NCBI RefSeq assembly: GCF_013705725.1
Contig: NZ_CP055481.1
Coordinates: 2,356,001 to 2,420,000 of the forward strand
Direction: 5' to 3'
Source of the DNA: Klebsiella sp. RHBSTW-00484
GTDB taxonomy: Bacteria; Pseudomonadota; Gammaproteobacteria; Enterobacterales; Enterobacteriaceae
Length of the DNA stretch: 64,000 bases
Shown here: in pieces, positions 1 through 8,498 of the stretch
How the letters are laid out: each line of letters starts with the position of its first letter
Numbering within the stretch: the first letter of the stretch is position 1
Position numbers and translations under genes: made by a program
Notes under the pieces: generated by a model
The model's input: only the letters and a program-made list of their open reading frames with translations
Told to the model about the DNA's origin: nothing
The model's database searches: none

Positions 1-2
1 TG

Positions 3-1358
3 CGTCAGATGATGGCGATATACGATGTAAAAACGCTGGTGGCACAGTTAATCTCTGTTGGTGAGCAGCACTGGAGCCCGGCCATCCTGAAGCGCGTAGC
101 GACGGTGCCTCACGCAGCAAATCGTTTAAACGCACAAGAGAGAGCCCATCTGTTGACGCTCCTGCCGCAGCCGCCAGCGCATCATCCGCACTATGGATTC
201 CGCTTTGTCGATCTGTTTGCCGGTATCGGCGGTATTCGTAATGGTTTCGAGGCGATTGGCGGGCAATGCGTTTTCACCAGCGAGTGGAATAAGCATGCGG
301 TGCGTACCTATAAAGCCAACTGGTACTGCGACCCTGAGCAGCATAGTTTTAATGAGGATATTCGCGATATTACCCTAAGCCATCGTCAGGATGTGCGCGA
401 TGAGGAAGCGGCGCAGCATATTCGCGAGGCTATCCCGCAGCATGATGTTCTGCTGGCTGGTTTTCCTTGCCAGCCTTTTTCTTTGGCTGGTGTATCAAAG
501 AAGAATGCTCTTGGCCGGGCGCATGGTTTTGCCTGCGAAACGCAAGGGACGCTGTTTTTTGACGTTGTCAGGATTATTGCCGCCAGGCAACCCGCTATTT
601 TTGTGCTGGAAAACGTCAAAAACCTGAAGAGTCATGACAAAGGGCGGACGTTCCGTATCATTATGCAGACGCTGGACGAGCTGGGCTATGAAGTCGCCGA
701 TGCCGATCATACCGGAGCGGACGATCCGAAGGTCATCGACGGACGCCATTTTTTACCTCAGCACCGCGAGCGTATTGTGCTGGTTGGCTTCCGTCGAGAT
801 TTGCAACTGCATGAAGGGTTTACCCTACGTGACATCTCCACGCTCTATCCGGCTAAGCGCCTGACATTTGGCGAGCTGCTGGAACCCGCGGTGGATGCTA
901 AATTTATTCTCACCCAGGTACTGTGGAAGTATCTCTATCGCTATGCGCGTAAGCACCAGGAGCGGGGTAACGGCTTTGGTTACGGGTTAGTTGACCCTAT
1001 GAATCCGCACAGCGTGGCGCGTACGTTATCTGCCCGTTATTACAAAGATGGTGCGGAGATCCTCATCGATCGCGGCTGGGATCGTCCTTTGGGTGAAAAG
1101 CATTTTGATGACCCTGAAAACCAGCTTCGTCGTCCACGCAGGCTGACGCCCCGCGAGTGCGCGCGTCTGATGGGGTTTGAATCGCCGCAGGGGTACCATT
1201 TTCGCATTCCGGTATCGGATACCCAGGCCTATCGCCAGTTTGGCAATTCAGTAGTAGTGCCGGTGTTTGCTGCGGTGGCAAAGCTTCTGGAACCGCGGAT
1301 AGCGAAGGCGGTGGCCTGGCGCGAGCGCGAGGATAACCATGGCCGATGTCCACGATAA
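3..1358 (+). CDS. dcm: DNA (cytosine-5-)-methyltransferase Dcm, 5' end cut by window edge
   Basis: Methylates the inner cytosine of CCWGG sites using S-adenosylmethionine. The C5-methyltransferase motifs appear in order: the SAM-binding DLFAGIGG segment, the catalytic GFPCQPFS loop (Cys codon at 468-470), [17 protein letters not shown], and near the end [12 protein letters not shown] Met codon occurs at position 9, but E. coli Dcm (472 residues) has about 25 more residues before this point and the frame stays open to the window edge, so the true start probably lies upstream of the window. The 3' end overlaps vsr by 20 bases, as in E. coli, coupling methylation to repair of the T:G mismatches it causes. 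Identification is near certain; only the start is unknown. Confidence 0.96.
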   Translation, partial: RQMMAIYDVKTLVAQLISVGEQHWSPAILKRVATVPHAANRLNAQERAHLLTLLPQPPAHHPHYGFRFVDLFAGIGGIRNGFEAIGGQCVFTSEWNKHAVRTYKANWYCDPEQHSFNEDIRDITLSHRQDVRDEEAAQHIREAIPQHDVLLAGFPCQPFSLAGVSKKNALGRAHGFACETQGTLFFDVVRIIAARQPAIFVLENVKNLKSHDKGRTFRIIMQTLDELGYEVADADHTGADDPKVIDGRHFLPQHRERIVLVGFRRDLQLHEGFTLRDISTLYPAKRLTFGELLEPAVDAKFILTQVLWKYLYRYARKHQERGNGFGYGLVDPMNPHSVARTLSARYYKDGAEILIDRGWDRPLGEKHFDDPENQLRRPRRLTPRECARLMGFESPQGYHFRIPVSDTQAYRQFGNSVVVPVFAAVAKLLEPRIAKAVAWREREDNHGRCPR

Positions 1359-1833
1359 AGCCACCCGCAGTAAGAATATGCGCGCTATCGGCACGCGCGA
1401 TACCGCGATTGAAAAACGGCTGGCGGGGCTGCTGGCGAGCGCCGGGTTTTCCTTTACCGTCCAGGATGCCGCGCTGCCGGGGCGTCCGGATTTTGTGGTG
1501 ACCGACTATCGATGCGTTATCTTTACCCACGGTTGCTTCTGGCATCATCATGACTGCTATCTGTTTAAAGTCCCCGCGACGCGCACCGAGTTCTGGCTGG
1601 ATAAGATTGGCAAGAACGTGGCGCGCGATGGCCGTGATATCGGGCTGCTGGCAGAGCAGGGATGGCGGGTGCTGGTGGTTTGGGAGTGCGCGCTACGTGG
1701 GCGGAAGAAATTAAGCGACGAAGCGCTTGGTGAGCGTCTGGAAGAGTGGATCTGCGGCGGTGGCGACAGCGCGCAGATCGACACTCAAGGTATTGGCCTG
1801 CTGGAGATTACTTCTGTGCCTTACAGGACGTAA
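1339..1833 (+). CDS. vsr: Very short patch repair endonuclease Vsr
   Basis: Nicks DNA 5' of the T in T:G mismatches that arise when Dcm-made 5-methylcytosine deaminates, starting very-short-patch repair with DNA polymerase I. The 164-residue protein carries the family's N-terminal [12 protein letters not shown] segment, the PGRPDFVV active-site stretch with its Asp, and the zinc-binding/catalytic [10 protein letters not shown] segment. It starts inside the end of dcm (20-base overlap, different frame), so it is probably translated by coupling. The C-terminus runs a few residues beyond the E. coli protein and its last 26 bases overlap the convergent yedA end. No regulation of its own is visible. 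Confidence 0.96.
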   Translation: MADVHDKATRSKNMRAIGTRDTAIEKRLAGLLASAGFSFTVQDAALPGRPDFVVTDYRCVIFTHGCFWHHHDCYLFKVPATRTEFWLDKIGKNVARDGRDIGLLAEQGWRVLVVWECALRGRKKLSDEALGERLEEWICGGGDSAQIDTQGIGLLEITSVPYRT

Positions 1834-2719
1834 CTTCGCTGCGCGCAGGGAATAGGTATTTCCCGAGCGTCACCAGCACCACCGCAAAGATAATCACCCC
1901 GAGCGCCAGCCACTCGACCGGCGATAGGCTCTCCCCGGCGAAGCTGGTGCCGAGCAGTACGGCGACTACTGGGTTAACGTAGGCATAACTGGTTGCAACG
2001 GCTGGCGTCACGTTACGAATCAGAAACATATAGGCATTAATGGCAATAAGAGAGCCAAATATAGCCAGGTAGGCGACGGCCAATATGCCGGACCAGGATG
2101 GCATTTGGGTTAATTTTTCGCCAGTCAGTACGGAGGCAACCATCAGAACAATTCCTGCCGCCAGCATCTCAATAGCACCCGCCATCATCCCCGTCGGCAG
2201 CTCGACTCGCGAACCGTAGACGGAACCAAAGGCCCAGCTCATCGAGCCGATAAGAATCAGCAGCGCACCCCATGGGTTGCCGTTAAGGTTGCCACCGCTG
2301 TTGAGCAGCACAATCCCCGCGAGGCCAATGGCGATACCTAACCACTCCAGCTTGCGAGTCGTAATACCAAAAAAGCGGCTAAAACACAGCGTGAATAGCG
2401 GTACCGTCGCGACCATCACCGCTGCAATCCCGGATGGTACGTGCTGGTGCTCGGCGAGGGTGACAAAACCGTTACCGACGGCCAGCAGTAAAATACCAAT
2501 CAGCGCTGCGTTGAGCAGCGGTTTTCGCGCAGGAAGCTTATGCCCGGTTGCCAGCAGCCATGCGGTCAGCACCGCACCTGCGGAAAGAAAGCGCACACCA
2601 GCCATCATCAGCGGAGGCCAACTGGCCACGCCAATAGCAATGGCAAAATAGGTGGAACCCCAAATGATATACAGCGCAAACAACGCCCCGATGAGCGGTA
2701 ACAGCTGACGAGTAGACAT
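1808..2719 (-). CDS. yedA: EamA/DMT-family inner membrane transporter YedA
   Basis: A 303-residue, very hydrophobic protein with about ten predicted membrane helices arranged as two EamA repeats (roughly residues 8-140 and 150-290). It matches the YedA branch of the drug/metabolite transporter superfamily; the helix-1 signature with WGSTYFAI is visible. Family members export amino acids or metabolites, but the substrate of YedA is not established. It reads towards vsr, and the two 3' ends overlap by 26 bases. The start ATG at 2719 gives a length close to the E. coli protein (306). An ERIC element lies just upstream, in the gap shared with yedI. Confidence 0.92.
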   Translation of the reverse strand: MSTRQLLPLIGALFALYIIWGSTYFAIAIGVASWPPLMMAGVRFLSAGAVLTAWLLATGHKLPARKPLLNAALIGILLLAVGNGFVTLAEHQHVPSGIAAVMVATVPLFTLCFSRFFGITTRKLEWLGIAIGLAGIVLLNSGGNLNGNPWGALLILIGSMSWAFGSVYGSRVELPTGMMAGAIEMLAAGIVLMVASVLTGEKLTQMPSWSGILAVAYLAIFGSLIAINAYMFLIRNVTPAVATSYAYVNPVVAVLLGTSFAGESLSPVEWLALGVIIFAVVLVTLGKYLFPARSEVTSCKAQK

Positions 2720-2742
2720 ACTTCCTCACGACGGTACAGAGA

Positions 2743-2938
2743 TATACCCGTCATACTTCAAGTTGCATGTGCGTTGGCCGCGTTCGTTCACCCCAGTCCC
2801 TTACCAAAGTAAGCTCCTGGGGATTAATGAGAGGCTCCTGCCTCTCACCAGAGGCCAGCCTTCGGCTGGTCAAATTCGTTCCCGACGAATTTGTCTCTCG
2901 CTTGCCGCCTTCCTGCAACTCGAATTATTTAGGGTATA
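2743..2938. repeat. ERIC (IRU) element, long form
   Basis: About 196 bases bounded by short inverted ends (TATACCC at the left, GGGTATA at the right). The central part contains the CACCCCAGTC...CTCCTGGGGATT core recognised by classical ERIC primers. The standard ERIC is about 127 bases; the excess of about 70 bases, which includes the extra inverted repeats around 2830-2900, matches the known ERIC subtype with an internal insertion. It fills most of the 377-base gap between the divergent yedA and yedI genes. No other gene is seen in this gap except the tiny leader ORF at 3081. Confidence 0.85.
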
Positions 2939-3080
2939 GAAAGGGGACACATAGTAAACGTGAAAACTATCGTGCTGGCGAGCGCTTTAATTCGCCTGCT
3001 ATGGTTAAATTTTTGTTGACTCTAGACTCCTGTGGGCGAAAAAGCGCTTTTGCTTCATACTTCAGGAGGAATAACCATAA

Positions 3081-3110
3081 ATGAAGGAATGCAATTTTGG
3101 CGGGAAGTAG
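3081..3110 (+). CDS. Possible leader peptide overlapping the yedI start
   Basis: A nine-codon ORF (MKECNFGGK, then TAG) preceded by a near-perfect Shine-Dalgarno sequence (AGGAGG at about 3065-3070). It ends 14 bases inside yedI, in another frame, so ribosomes leaving it could restart at the yedI TTG codon. Its start signal is stronger than that of yedI itself. Whether it is translated is inference; it may instead be an accident of a well-placed ATG. Confidence 0.35.
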   Translation: MKECNFGGK

Positions 3111-4008
3111 TCTTTTAACCTTATTGGATGATATAGCCACTTTACTTGATGATATTTCGGTCATGGGAAAACTGGCGGCGAAAAAAACGGCAGGCGTGCT
3201 GGGGGACGATTTATCGCTTAATGCTCAGCAAGTTACCGGCGTGCGGGCTAATCGTGAACTGCCAGTAGTTTGGGGAGTTGCCAAGGGTTCATTTATTAAT
3301 AAAGTGATTCTGGTACCGCTGGCGTTATTAATCAGCGCGTTTATTCCCTGGGCCATTACGCCGTTACTCATGCTGGGCGGCGCGTTTCTATGCTTTGAAG
3401 GCGTTGAGAAGGTGCTGCATACCTTGCAGGCCCGTAAACATAAAGAAGATCCGCAGGTTCGCCAACAGCGGCTTGAGGCTCTGGCAAACCAGGACCCAAT
3501 GGCCTTTGAGCGGGATAAAGTGAAGGGGGCAATTCGCACTGATTTTATCCTTTCAGCTGAAATTGTCGCCATCACCCTTGGGATCGTGGCTGAAGCGCCG
3601 TTGATAAACCAAATTCTGGTGCTGTCCGGTATCGCTCTGCTGGTGACTGTAGGCGTGTATGGTCTGGTGGCTGTCATCGTTAAGCTTGACGATATGGGCT
3701 ACTGGCTGGTGGAAAAAACCAGTGCGCTGGCGCAGTGGTCGGGTAAAGCCTTGTTGGCTATTGCACCGCGCCTGATGAAAACGTTGTCCGTGGTAGGGAC
3801 GCTGGCGATGTTTCTGGTTGGCGGCGGCATTGTGGTTCATGGAATTCACCCTTTGTACCAGGCTATCGAAAATCTGGCTCAGGGGCAGAATAGTATGATT
3901 GCTTCGCTGCTGCCGACGGTGGCGAACCTGGTACTGGGGTTCATCGTTGGTGCCGTGGTGCTGGCTGGCGTGAAAGCCATCGCCAGTTTGCGTCGCCCTG
4001 CGGAGTAA
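3097..4008 (+). CDS. yedI: DUF808 family inner membrane protein YedI
   Basis: A 303-residue membrane protein of the DUF808 family, matching E. coli YedI (305 residues) along its length, including the N-terminal [19 protein letters not shown] stretch and the [14 protein letters not shown] segment. Several hydrophobic segments are visible (about residues 65-105, 150-200 and 235-300). Function is unknown. Translation starts at an unusual TTG at 3097, supported by a GAAGGA sequence at 3083-3088 and by alignment with E. coli. The short leader ORF at 3081-3110 overlaps this start, suggesting translational coupling. yodC follows on the same strand after 76 bases. Confidence 0.92.
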   Translation: MAGSSLLTLLDDIATLLDDISVMGKLAAKKTAGVLGDDLSLNAQQVTGVRANRELPVVWGVAKGSFINKVILVPLALLISAFIPWAITPLLMLGGAFLCFEGVEKVLHTLQARKHKEDPQVRQQRLEALANQDPMAFERDKVKGAIRTDFILSAEIVAITLGIVAEAPLINQILVLSGIALLVTVGVYGLVAVIVKLDDMGYWLVEKTSALAQWSGKALLAIAPRLMKTLSVVGTLAMFLVGGGIVVHGIHPLYQAIENLAQGQNSMIASLLPTVANLVLGFIVGAVVLAGVKAIASLRRPAE

Positions 4009-4084
4009 ATTAGTTCCAGGTTATGCAAAGTGGCTCAGCTTCGTCTAAGGTAAGTTTGTTTCTTCCTGATACCGGAGGCAAAAA

Positions 4085-4264
4085 ATGGTCTTGTTGGTCA
4101 GTGATGAAGTAAGGCGAAAAAATGGTGGCCCACGCATGGTCGTTACCGGTTTCGCCAGCGGTATGGTTGAGTGTCGTTGGTATGACGGTCATGGTGTTAA
4201 GCGCGAAGCATTTCGCGAGGATGAATTAATCCGCGGAGGGGGAGGGAAGCCGAATCATTCCTGA
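4085..4264 (+). CDS. yodC: YodC family small protein (DUF2158)
   Basis: A 59-residue protein recognisable as YodC by its GGPRM and SGMVECRWYDG motifs, typical of the DUF2158 family of small, probably soluble beta-rich proteins. Function is unknown. The start ATG has a good ribosome site (CGGAGG at about 4073-4078, seven bases away). The C-terminus is glycine-rich and diverges from E. coli. It lies between yedI and dgcQ as in E. coli and is followed directly by an intrinsic terminator, so it probably ends the yedI transcript or forms its own short unit. Confidence 0.88.
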   Translation: MVLLVSDEVRRKNGGPRMVVTGFASGMVECRWYDGHGVKREAFREDELIRGGGGKPNHS

Positions 4265-4274
4265 ACCTGATAAG

Positions 4275-4300
4275 CGCCCGGCATGAGTCGGGCGTTTTTT
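4275..4300 (+). terminator. Intrinsic terminator after yodC
   Basis: A CGCCCG/CGGGCG stem with an eight-base loop is followed by six T residues, eleven bases after the yodC stop. It separates yedI-yodC from dgcQ. Confidence 0.85.
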
Positions 4301-4371
4301 ATATGATTGAGTACCTGACTAATATGGGACGTTGATGACCTTTGCTTCTTTGACCGTGCTGCGAGAGAACG

Positions 4372-6040
4372 ATGGATAAGCCGATGTGGGTGAACAAACT
4401 TCGCCATGTGTTAAGCCCAGGATATGTGGTTAATCTCTGCTTTTTCATCGTTTTCTGCTTTTCCACGCTGCTGATATGGCGTGAGGTCAAGATCCTGGAA
4501 GAAGCGTACGTTGCAAATCAGCGTAACAATCTTGAAAACGTCACCCATGAACTGGATGGCCTGCTGCAGTTCAATATCGACAGAATGATCTTTTTTCGCA
4601 ACGGCATGCAGTCGGCGCTGGCAACACCGTTAGATTTTGCGGTGCTGCGAAAGGCCGAGCAGGATTATTTAGAAAAGCGGCATGAGCCAATATGGTCCGT
4701 CGAGATACATAACCGGCGGACGCTGCCCGTGTATGGTGTAGCCGATGCCTTTGTCGATAGTGACGATCTTCTTTCTCGCGATACCCCTTTTTCCGGTAAT
4801 GAACTGATGGCGACCCTTGAGCTCGGGTATTTACTGCGCCTGGCCAATAACAACCGGGGCTTTACCGAGCGTATGCTGTACGTTTCGCGCAGCGGTTTTT
4901 TTATTACTACGCAACCGCCGAAGAATTCGACTCAGGCGCTGGGGCTGTATTCACGAGCAATTAGCGCTTCGTGGTTTATTCAACAAACGCAGCGTAATAA
5001 CCCGGCTCGCGGTATTGTCTGGCAAACTTTTCCTGGTGATGAACCGCAGCGCGAAGCGCAGGTGGTGACGGCCTCTATCCCTCTTGATTATCAACGCTAC
5101 TGGTTAGGCGTACTGGCGATGGATTTCTCCGTACGCGAAATGAGGACCTTTCTTGTTAACGCAGTAAAGAATGGCCAGGAAGGTGAATATCAACTTTATG
5201 ATAATCGCCTCAACTTAATTGCGTCTTCCGCACCCTGATAACGTGCTAACGTTGTTATCACCGCAGGAACAAGCACAGCTGCGAAGTGCTTTTTCCCTTG
5301 GCAATCAGGGGGGGATTCGGTTATTAACCCGCTATATCAGCTGGGAAAAACTACGTAACTTTGACGGAGTGCTGCTGCGTATTCACTCGCTTAAAGAAGG
5401 TGTTCGCGATGATTTTGGTCGCATCACCATTGCTTTGATGCTGATGTGGCTAATGTTCACCCTGATGCTGATGATCTCCTGGCTGGTTATTCGCCGAATG
5501 GTGCGCAATATGAGCGTGTTGCAAACGTCTCTTGAGTGGCGTGCCTGGCATGATGCGCTGACGCGTTTGTTAAACCGCGGTGCTCTATTCGATCGTGCAA
5601 GTGAGGCGGCCACCTTAAGCGAGCGTCTGAAACGACCTATCGCTGTGATTCAGCTCGATCTGGACTATTTCAAAGGCGTTAACGATCGACACGGGCATCA
5701 GGCCGGCGATCGCGTATTGTCGCTGGTAGGCAGTACTATCGCGAGTCATATTCGCGAGGGCGACCTTGCCGGCCGGGTTGGCGGGGAAGAGTTTTGTATT
5801 GTGATGCCGAATACGACGCTACATGAAGCGACGGCCATTGCAGAACGGATTCGAGTTCGCATCAATGGCCGCGAGATTTTACTGCGAAACAGGACGAGTC
5901 TGCGTATTAGTGCCTCCTTTGGCGTAAGCAGTAGTGACGATTCAAATGAGTTCAACTTTGAAAACTTGCAGTCGATTGCCGATCATCGGTTGTATCTGGC
6001 TAAGCAAAATGGGCGTAATCAGGTCTGTGCTGAAGGATGA
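4372..6040 (+). pseudogene. dgcQ: Diguanylate cyclase DgcQ (YedQ), split by a single-base frameshift
   Basis: Makes cyclic di-GMP in the E. coli counterpart (564 residues), with a link to cellulose control. Here the gene is in two frames: 4372-5238 encodes 288 residues (an N-terminal membrane helix near residues 20-40 and the periplasmic sensor region, CHASE7 type), ending LIASSAP at a TGA; the downstream frame resumes DNVLTLLS and runs to 6040 through a second membrane helix and a GGDEF domain with an intact GGEEF signature (5780-5794). Dropping one C from the CCC run at 5233-5235 restores one continuous protein of about 555 residues. Causes could be a real indel, a sequencing error, or +1 recoding at CCC-TGA. 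As written it is a broken gene; the catalytic domain itself looks undamaged. Confidence 0.85.
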
Positions 6041-6239
6041 TGTTACATTCGTGTAGTGGATGAATTGTTCGCCGAGTCATCTGTGATAGTTACATCGATG
6101 AGATTTATCTTAAAAAATATTTTCTTATGAATCGCCGTTCGTAGAAGAACGAACCGCACAAACCCTTGCCTGGTCAGCCTTGACAGCGGTGATGGTGATA
6201 TTAGGGATATTTCTCAATAATTTACTTCATGAATGGCTA

Positions 6240-6268
6240 TTGTCATGCAAAATAATTGAGGGTAATGT
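6240..6268 (+). promoter_or_regulatory. dsrA promoter
   Basis: TTGTCA at 6240-6245 and TAATGT at 6263-6268 are separated by exactly 17 bases. They place transcription initiation five to seven bases later, at the expected DsrA 5' end. The 229 bases between the dgcQ stop and this promoter region hold no gene that I can support. Confidence 0.75.
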
Positions 6269-6272
6269 TTGA

Positions 6273-6361
6273 AACGCATCGGATTTCCTGGTGTAACGAA
6301 TTTTCAAGTGCTTCTTGCATTAGCAAGTTTCATCCCGACTCCTGCGAGTCGGGATTTTTTT
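6273..6361 (+). ncRNA. dsrA: DsrA small regulatory RNA
   Basis: About 89 bases closely matching E. coli DsrA. The 5' stem-loop region (ATTTCCTGGTGTAACGAA) used for pairing with the rpoS leader, the central AAGTGCTTCTTGC...GCAAG hairpin, and the final GC-rich hairpin (ATCCCGACT/AGTCGGGAT) ending in a T run are all visible. DsrA is an Hfq-dependent RNA that raises RpoS translation at low temperature and lowers H-NS. In E. coli it lies near rcsA and dsrB, as here. The substitutions relative to E. coli lie mostly in loops or are compensated within stems. Confidence 0.93.
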
Positions 6362-6370
6362 CGCCTGGAA

Positions 6371-6586
6371 TTAGCGATTGATTTCAGTCACGCTGAAGTC
6401 ATGAACATCAAGTTCAAAGGCTTCAGCCAGCTCGCGCCAGGTGTGATAATCACGACCATCAATGCTTACATGATGCGGATCGTCCCGCGCTCGCTGTACC
6501 TCACTTTCACTGATTTCATTAATCGCTGCCAGCAGGGCGTCAACATCGACACTTTCCCCGCCTTTGCTCTGTTTGGCGGTATTCAT
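6371..6586 (-). CDS. yodD: YodD family stress-response small protein
   Basis: A 71-residue acidic protein matching E. coli YodD (75 residues) from the VDVDALLAAINEISESEV segment to the C-terminal HTWRELAEAFELD and HDFSV motifs. E. coli yodD is induced under peroxide, cadmium and acid stress; the biochemical role is unknown. It is transcribed towards dsrA, and the two 3' ends are only about ten bases apart, so the DsrA terminator hairpin may also serve yodD. No membrane segment or signal peptide is visible. The N-terminal 15 residues are shorter and more variable than in E. coli. Confidence 0.9.
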   Translation of the reverse strand: MNTAKQSKGGESVDVDALLAAINEISESEVQRARDDPHHVSIDGRDYHTWRELAEAFELDVHDFSVTEINR

Positions 6587-6714
6587 TCTGGCTACCTCGC
6601 TTAACCCGGATACGCTGTTTAAGTATAGATGGTTTACAAAAACATCAGTTATGGGGGGGAGCGCTGCGCGATCGTCCGTTTTGTTCTACACTGGCTCAAA
6701 AATAGAGGAGATGA

Positions 6715-6906
<192 letters not shown>

Positions 6907-6921
6907 CGCTCAATCAGGCAC

Positions 6922-6943
6922 ACTGGCGGCTTCTGCCGCCAGT
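6922..6943. terminator. Hairpin between convergent dsrB and rcsA
   Basis: ACTGGCGGC and GCCGCCAGT pair around a TTCT loop, giving a strong nine-base-pair stem. There is no good T run on either side, so termination may be weak or need a factor. Confidence 0.6.
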
Positions 6944-6948
6944 ACTCT

Positions 6949-7572
6949 TCAACGTATATTGACGTGGATCCCGGAAGTGATGTTCTCGGCCAGTCGCACA
7001 ATGTGATAAATCACCTGCTTGTTGTGAGTCTGGATTTTCTTTTTAATATTGCCTTTGTGCGATGAAACTGTTTTAGCCTTAATGTTCATCTGTGCGGAGA
7101 TGTGGGTGGTTCCATATCCGGCCATCCACATTTGTAACATATTTGATTCAGTCTGGCTTAAGGTCAGCGTTGGGATAGTAATCCGCGCAGTGCGATAATT
7201 CTCATACTTCAGGCGATTAGCCAGAATATCATCAAGGTCTTTTGCGGTCAGCGATTTTGAGCTAATAAGCAAGTTTTTGCGTACCAGAAGATAGTGTTCG
7301 AAATGAATATTCGCCAGCGACATAAAGATAAAAAATAGCGTACCTGGATTCTGATTGATGATTTGCCGGATAAGCTGGTTACTCTCTTGCTGGTGAATAA
7401 AGCAATCTTCATTGATAAAAACCACTGTCGGGCGGCACGCCTCGCAGGCAGCTCTCAGGCTTTCGGCGTTATATACCTCAGTGATATCGCACTTCTTTAT
7501 CCCCCGGCTTGTCAGGTACCCGGTTAATCCCAACCGGGTAAAACTGCACAAATCCATGATAATCGTTGACAT
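6949..7572 (-). CDS. rcsA: RcsA, auxiliary transcription activator of capsule synthesis
   Basis: The 207-residue LuxR/FixJ-type regulator pairs with phosphorylated RcsB to switch on capsule (cps), colanic acid-type and related genes. Length equals that of known RcsA proteins. The N-terminal receiver-like domain (about residues 1-120) lacks a phosphorylation pocket, and the C-terminal helix-turn-helix contains the diagnostic [21 protein letters not shown] stretch (about residues 165-187). RcsA is limited by Lon proteolysis in E. coli. An RcsAB box lies about 150 bases upstream, fitting autoactivation, and DsrA, encoded just downstream, relieves H-NS silencing of rcsA in E. coli. In motile relatives flagellar genes lie on its far side; here yedD does. 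Confidence 0.96.
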   Translation of the reverse strand: MSTIIMDLCSFTRLGLTGYLTSRGIKKCDITEVYNAESLRAACEACRPTVVFINEDCFIHQQESNQLIRQIINQNPGTLFFIFMSLANIHFEHYLLVRKNLLISSKSLTAKDLDDILANRLKYENYRTARITIPTLTLSQTESNMLQMWMAGYGTTHISAQMNIKAKTVSSHKGNIKKKIQTHNKQVIYHIVRLAENITSGIHVNIR

Positions 7573-8037
7573 GACCCATCCTCAATCAACACGTAACGAT
7601 AATTTGTCCCTCGCCGACAAGAAGCGATGAAGTCCATTTTAGTTAGTCATAAAAAAACAGCTGCTATGCTGGAACCATTAAGCAGTCTGAACTATTTCGA
7701 AATAATACCTATAATTTGCCAAGAATATTCTCAAAGTAAAGACTGTGAATCGCTATGTGGAAGATTTAAAAACAATAAATACCCGTGACATATAAGGTTG
7801 CCATTTTTGGCTTATTTTAAAATAGGATTATCCTTATATTGAGTGCTTAAATTATCACCTTGTAAATGATGGGTTGAAATTGATGGATAAGAATAATTTA
7901 ACATATGCCTATGGAACGTTTATGCCACTTGCTTGTTATGTACGACGATCCAGCTTCATTCACCTCCTCCCCAGGAAGAGTGGCGGGCTTAACGCTTTAA
8001 TGCCACAATGCTTTTTTATCGGTTTGTGGGATGAATG
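7573..8037. other. AT-rich intergenic region between divergent rcsA and yedD
   Basis: A 465-base gap without a supportable gene. It holds the long rcsA leader and promoter region with the RcsAB box at 7720-7733, and presumably the yedD promoter nearer 8000. In motile Enterobacterales the fliE-fliR clusters lie on this side of rcsA, so the gap probably contains the junction left by their loss. No repeats or insertion sequence remains were recognised. Confidence 0.5.
7720..7733 (-). promoter_or_regulatory. RcsAB box upstream of rcsA
   Basis: CAAGAATATTCTCA differs at only a few positions from the RcsAB consensus (TAAGAATATTCCTA). It lies about 150 bases before the rcsA start. In E. coli a similar box mediates positive autoregulation of rcsA. 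Confidence 0.75.
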
Positions 8038-8451
8038 ATGAAAAAGATTGTGTTTGCTGGCGCGTTGTTGGCTCTGACCGGATGCGTTCAGGTTGATAAC
8101 TATAGCGATGTCGTTAAGGCGCCAGCGCCCGCAGGGCTGGAAGGATACTGGCAATCGGCGGGTCCGCAGAGTGAAATGATGAGCCCGGATGCAATTGCTA
8201 GCCTGATTGTGACCAAAGATGGCGATACCCTTGACTGTCGACAATGGCAGCGGGTGATTACCGTGCCGGGTAAATTAATGAAACGCGATGACGCGGTCTA
8301 CAATGTGACCTCTGCTTTGGATGTTTATCCTGTCGAACGCGAAGGCAATACGTTACGTTACGATCGTATGACGCTAAAGCGGGTTGATCGCCTCACTCCT
8401 GAGTGCGAAGTGGCGTGGAAAAAGGCCGTGACGGATAAAAACGAACAATAG
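8038..8451 (+). CDS. yedD: YedD family outer-membrane-type lipoprotein
   Basis: A 137-residue lipoprotein. The short signal peptide ends in an LTGC lipobox with the lipidated cysteine at residue 16; the residue at +2 is Val rather than Asp, so outer membrane targeting is expected. The mature part contains the family's GYWQ..GPQ, SLIVTK.GDTLDCRQWQRVI and VPGK motifs. Function is unknown. ATG codons occur at 8035 and 8038; I chose 8038 because it gives the E. coli length and better spacing from GTGGG at 8026. In E. coli yedD and amyA also sit side by side, but with flagellar operons on both sides; those operons are absent here. Confidence 0.9.
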   Translation: MKKIVFAGALLALTGCVQVDNYSDVVKAPAPAGLEGYWQSAGPQSEMMSPDAIASLIVTKDGDTLDCRQWQRVITVPGKLMKRDDAVYNVTSALDVYPVEREGNTLRYDRMTLKRVDRLTPECEVAWKKAVTDKNEQ

Positions 8452-8458
8452 CTGATTA

Positions 8459-8490
8459 GCGGGCTGATTCCATTTTCAGCCCGCGATTTT
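8459..8490. terminator. Terminator between yedD and amyA
   Basis: GCGGGCTGA pairs with TCAGCCCGC and is followed by GATTTT on the plus side. It lies between the convergent yedD and amyA stops and probably serves mainly yedD. Confidence 0.75.
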
Positions 8491-8498
8491 CCTTTCTG

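Noticed and set aside
6269..6604. A 111-codon frame covering dsrA and the complement of yodD
   Set aside because: The first part is the DsrA RNA including its terminator and the rest is antisense to yodD.
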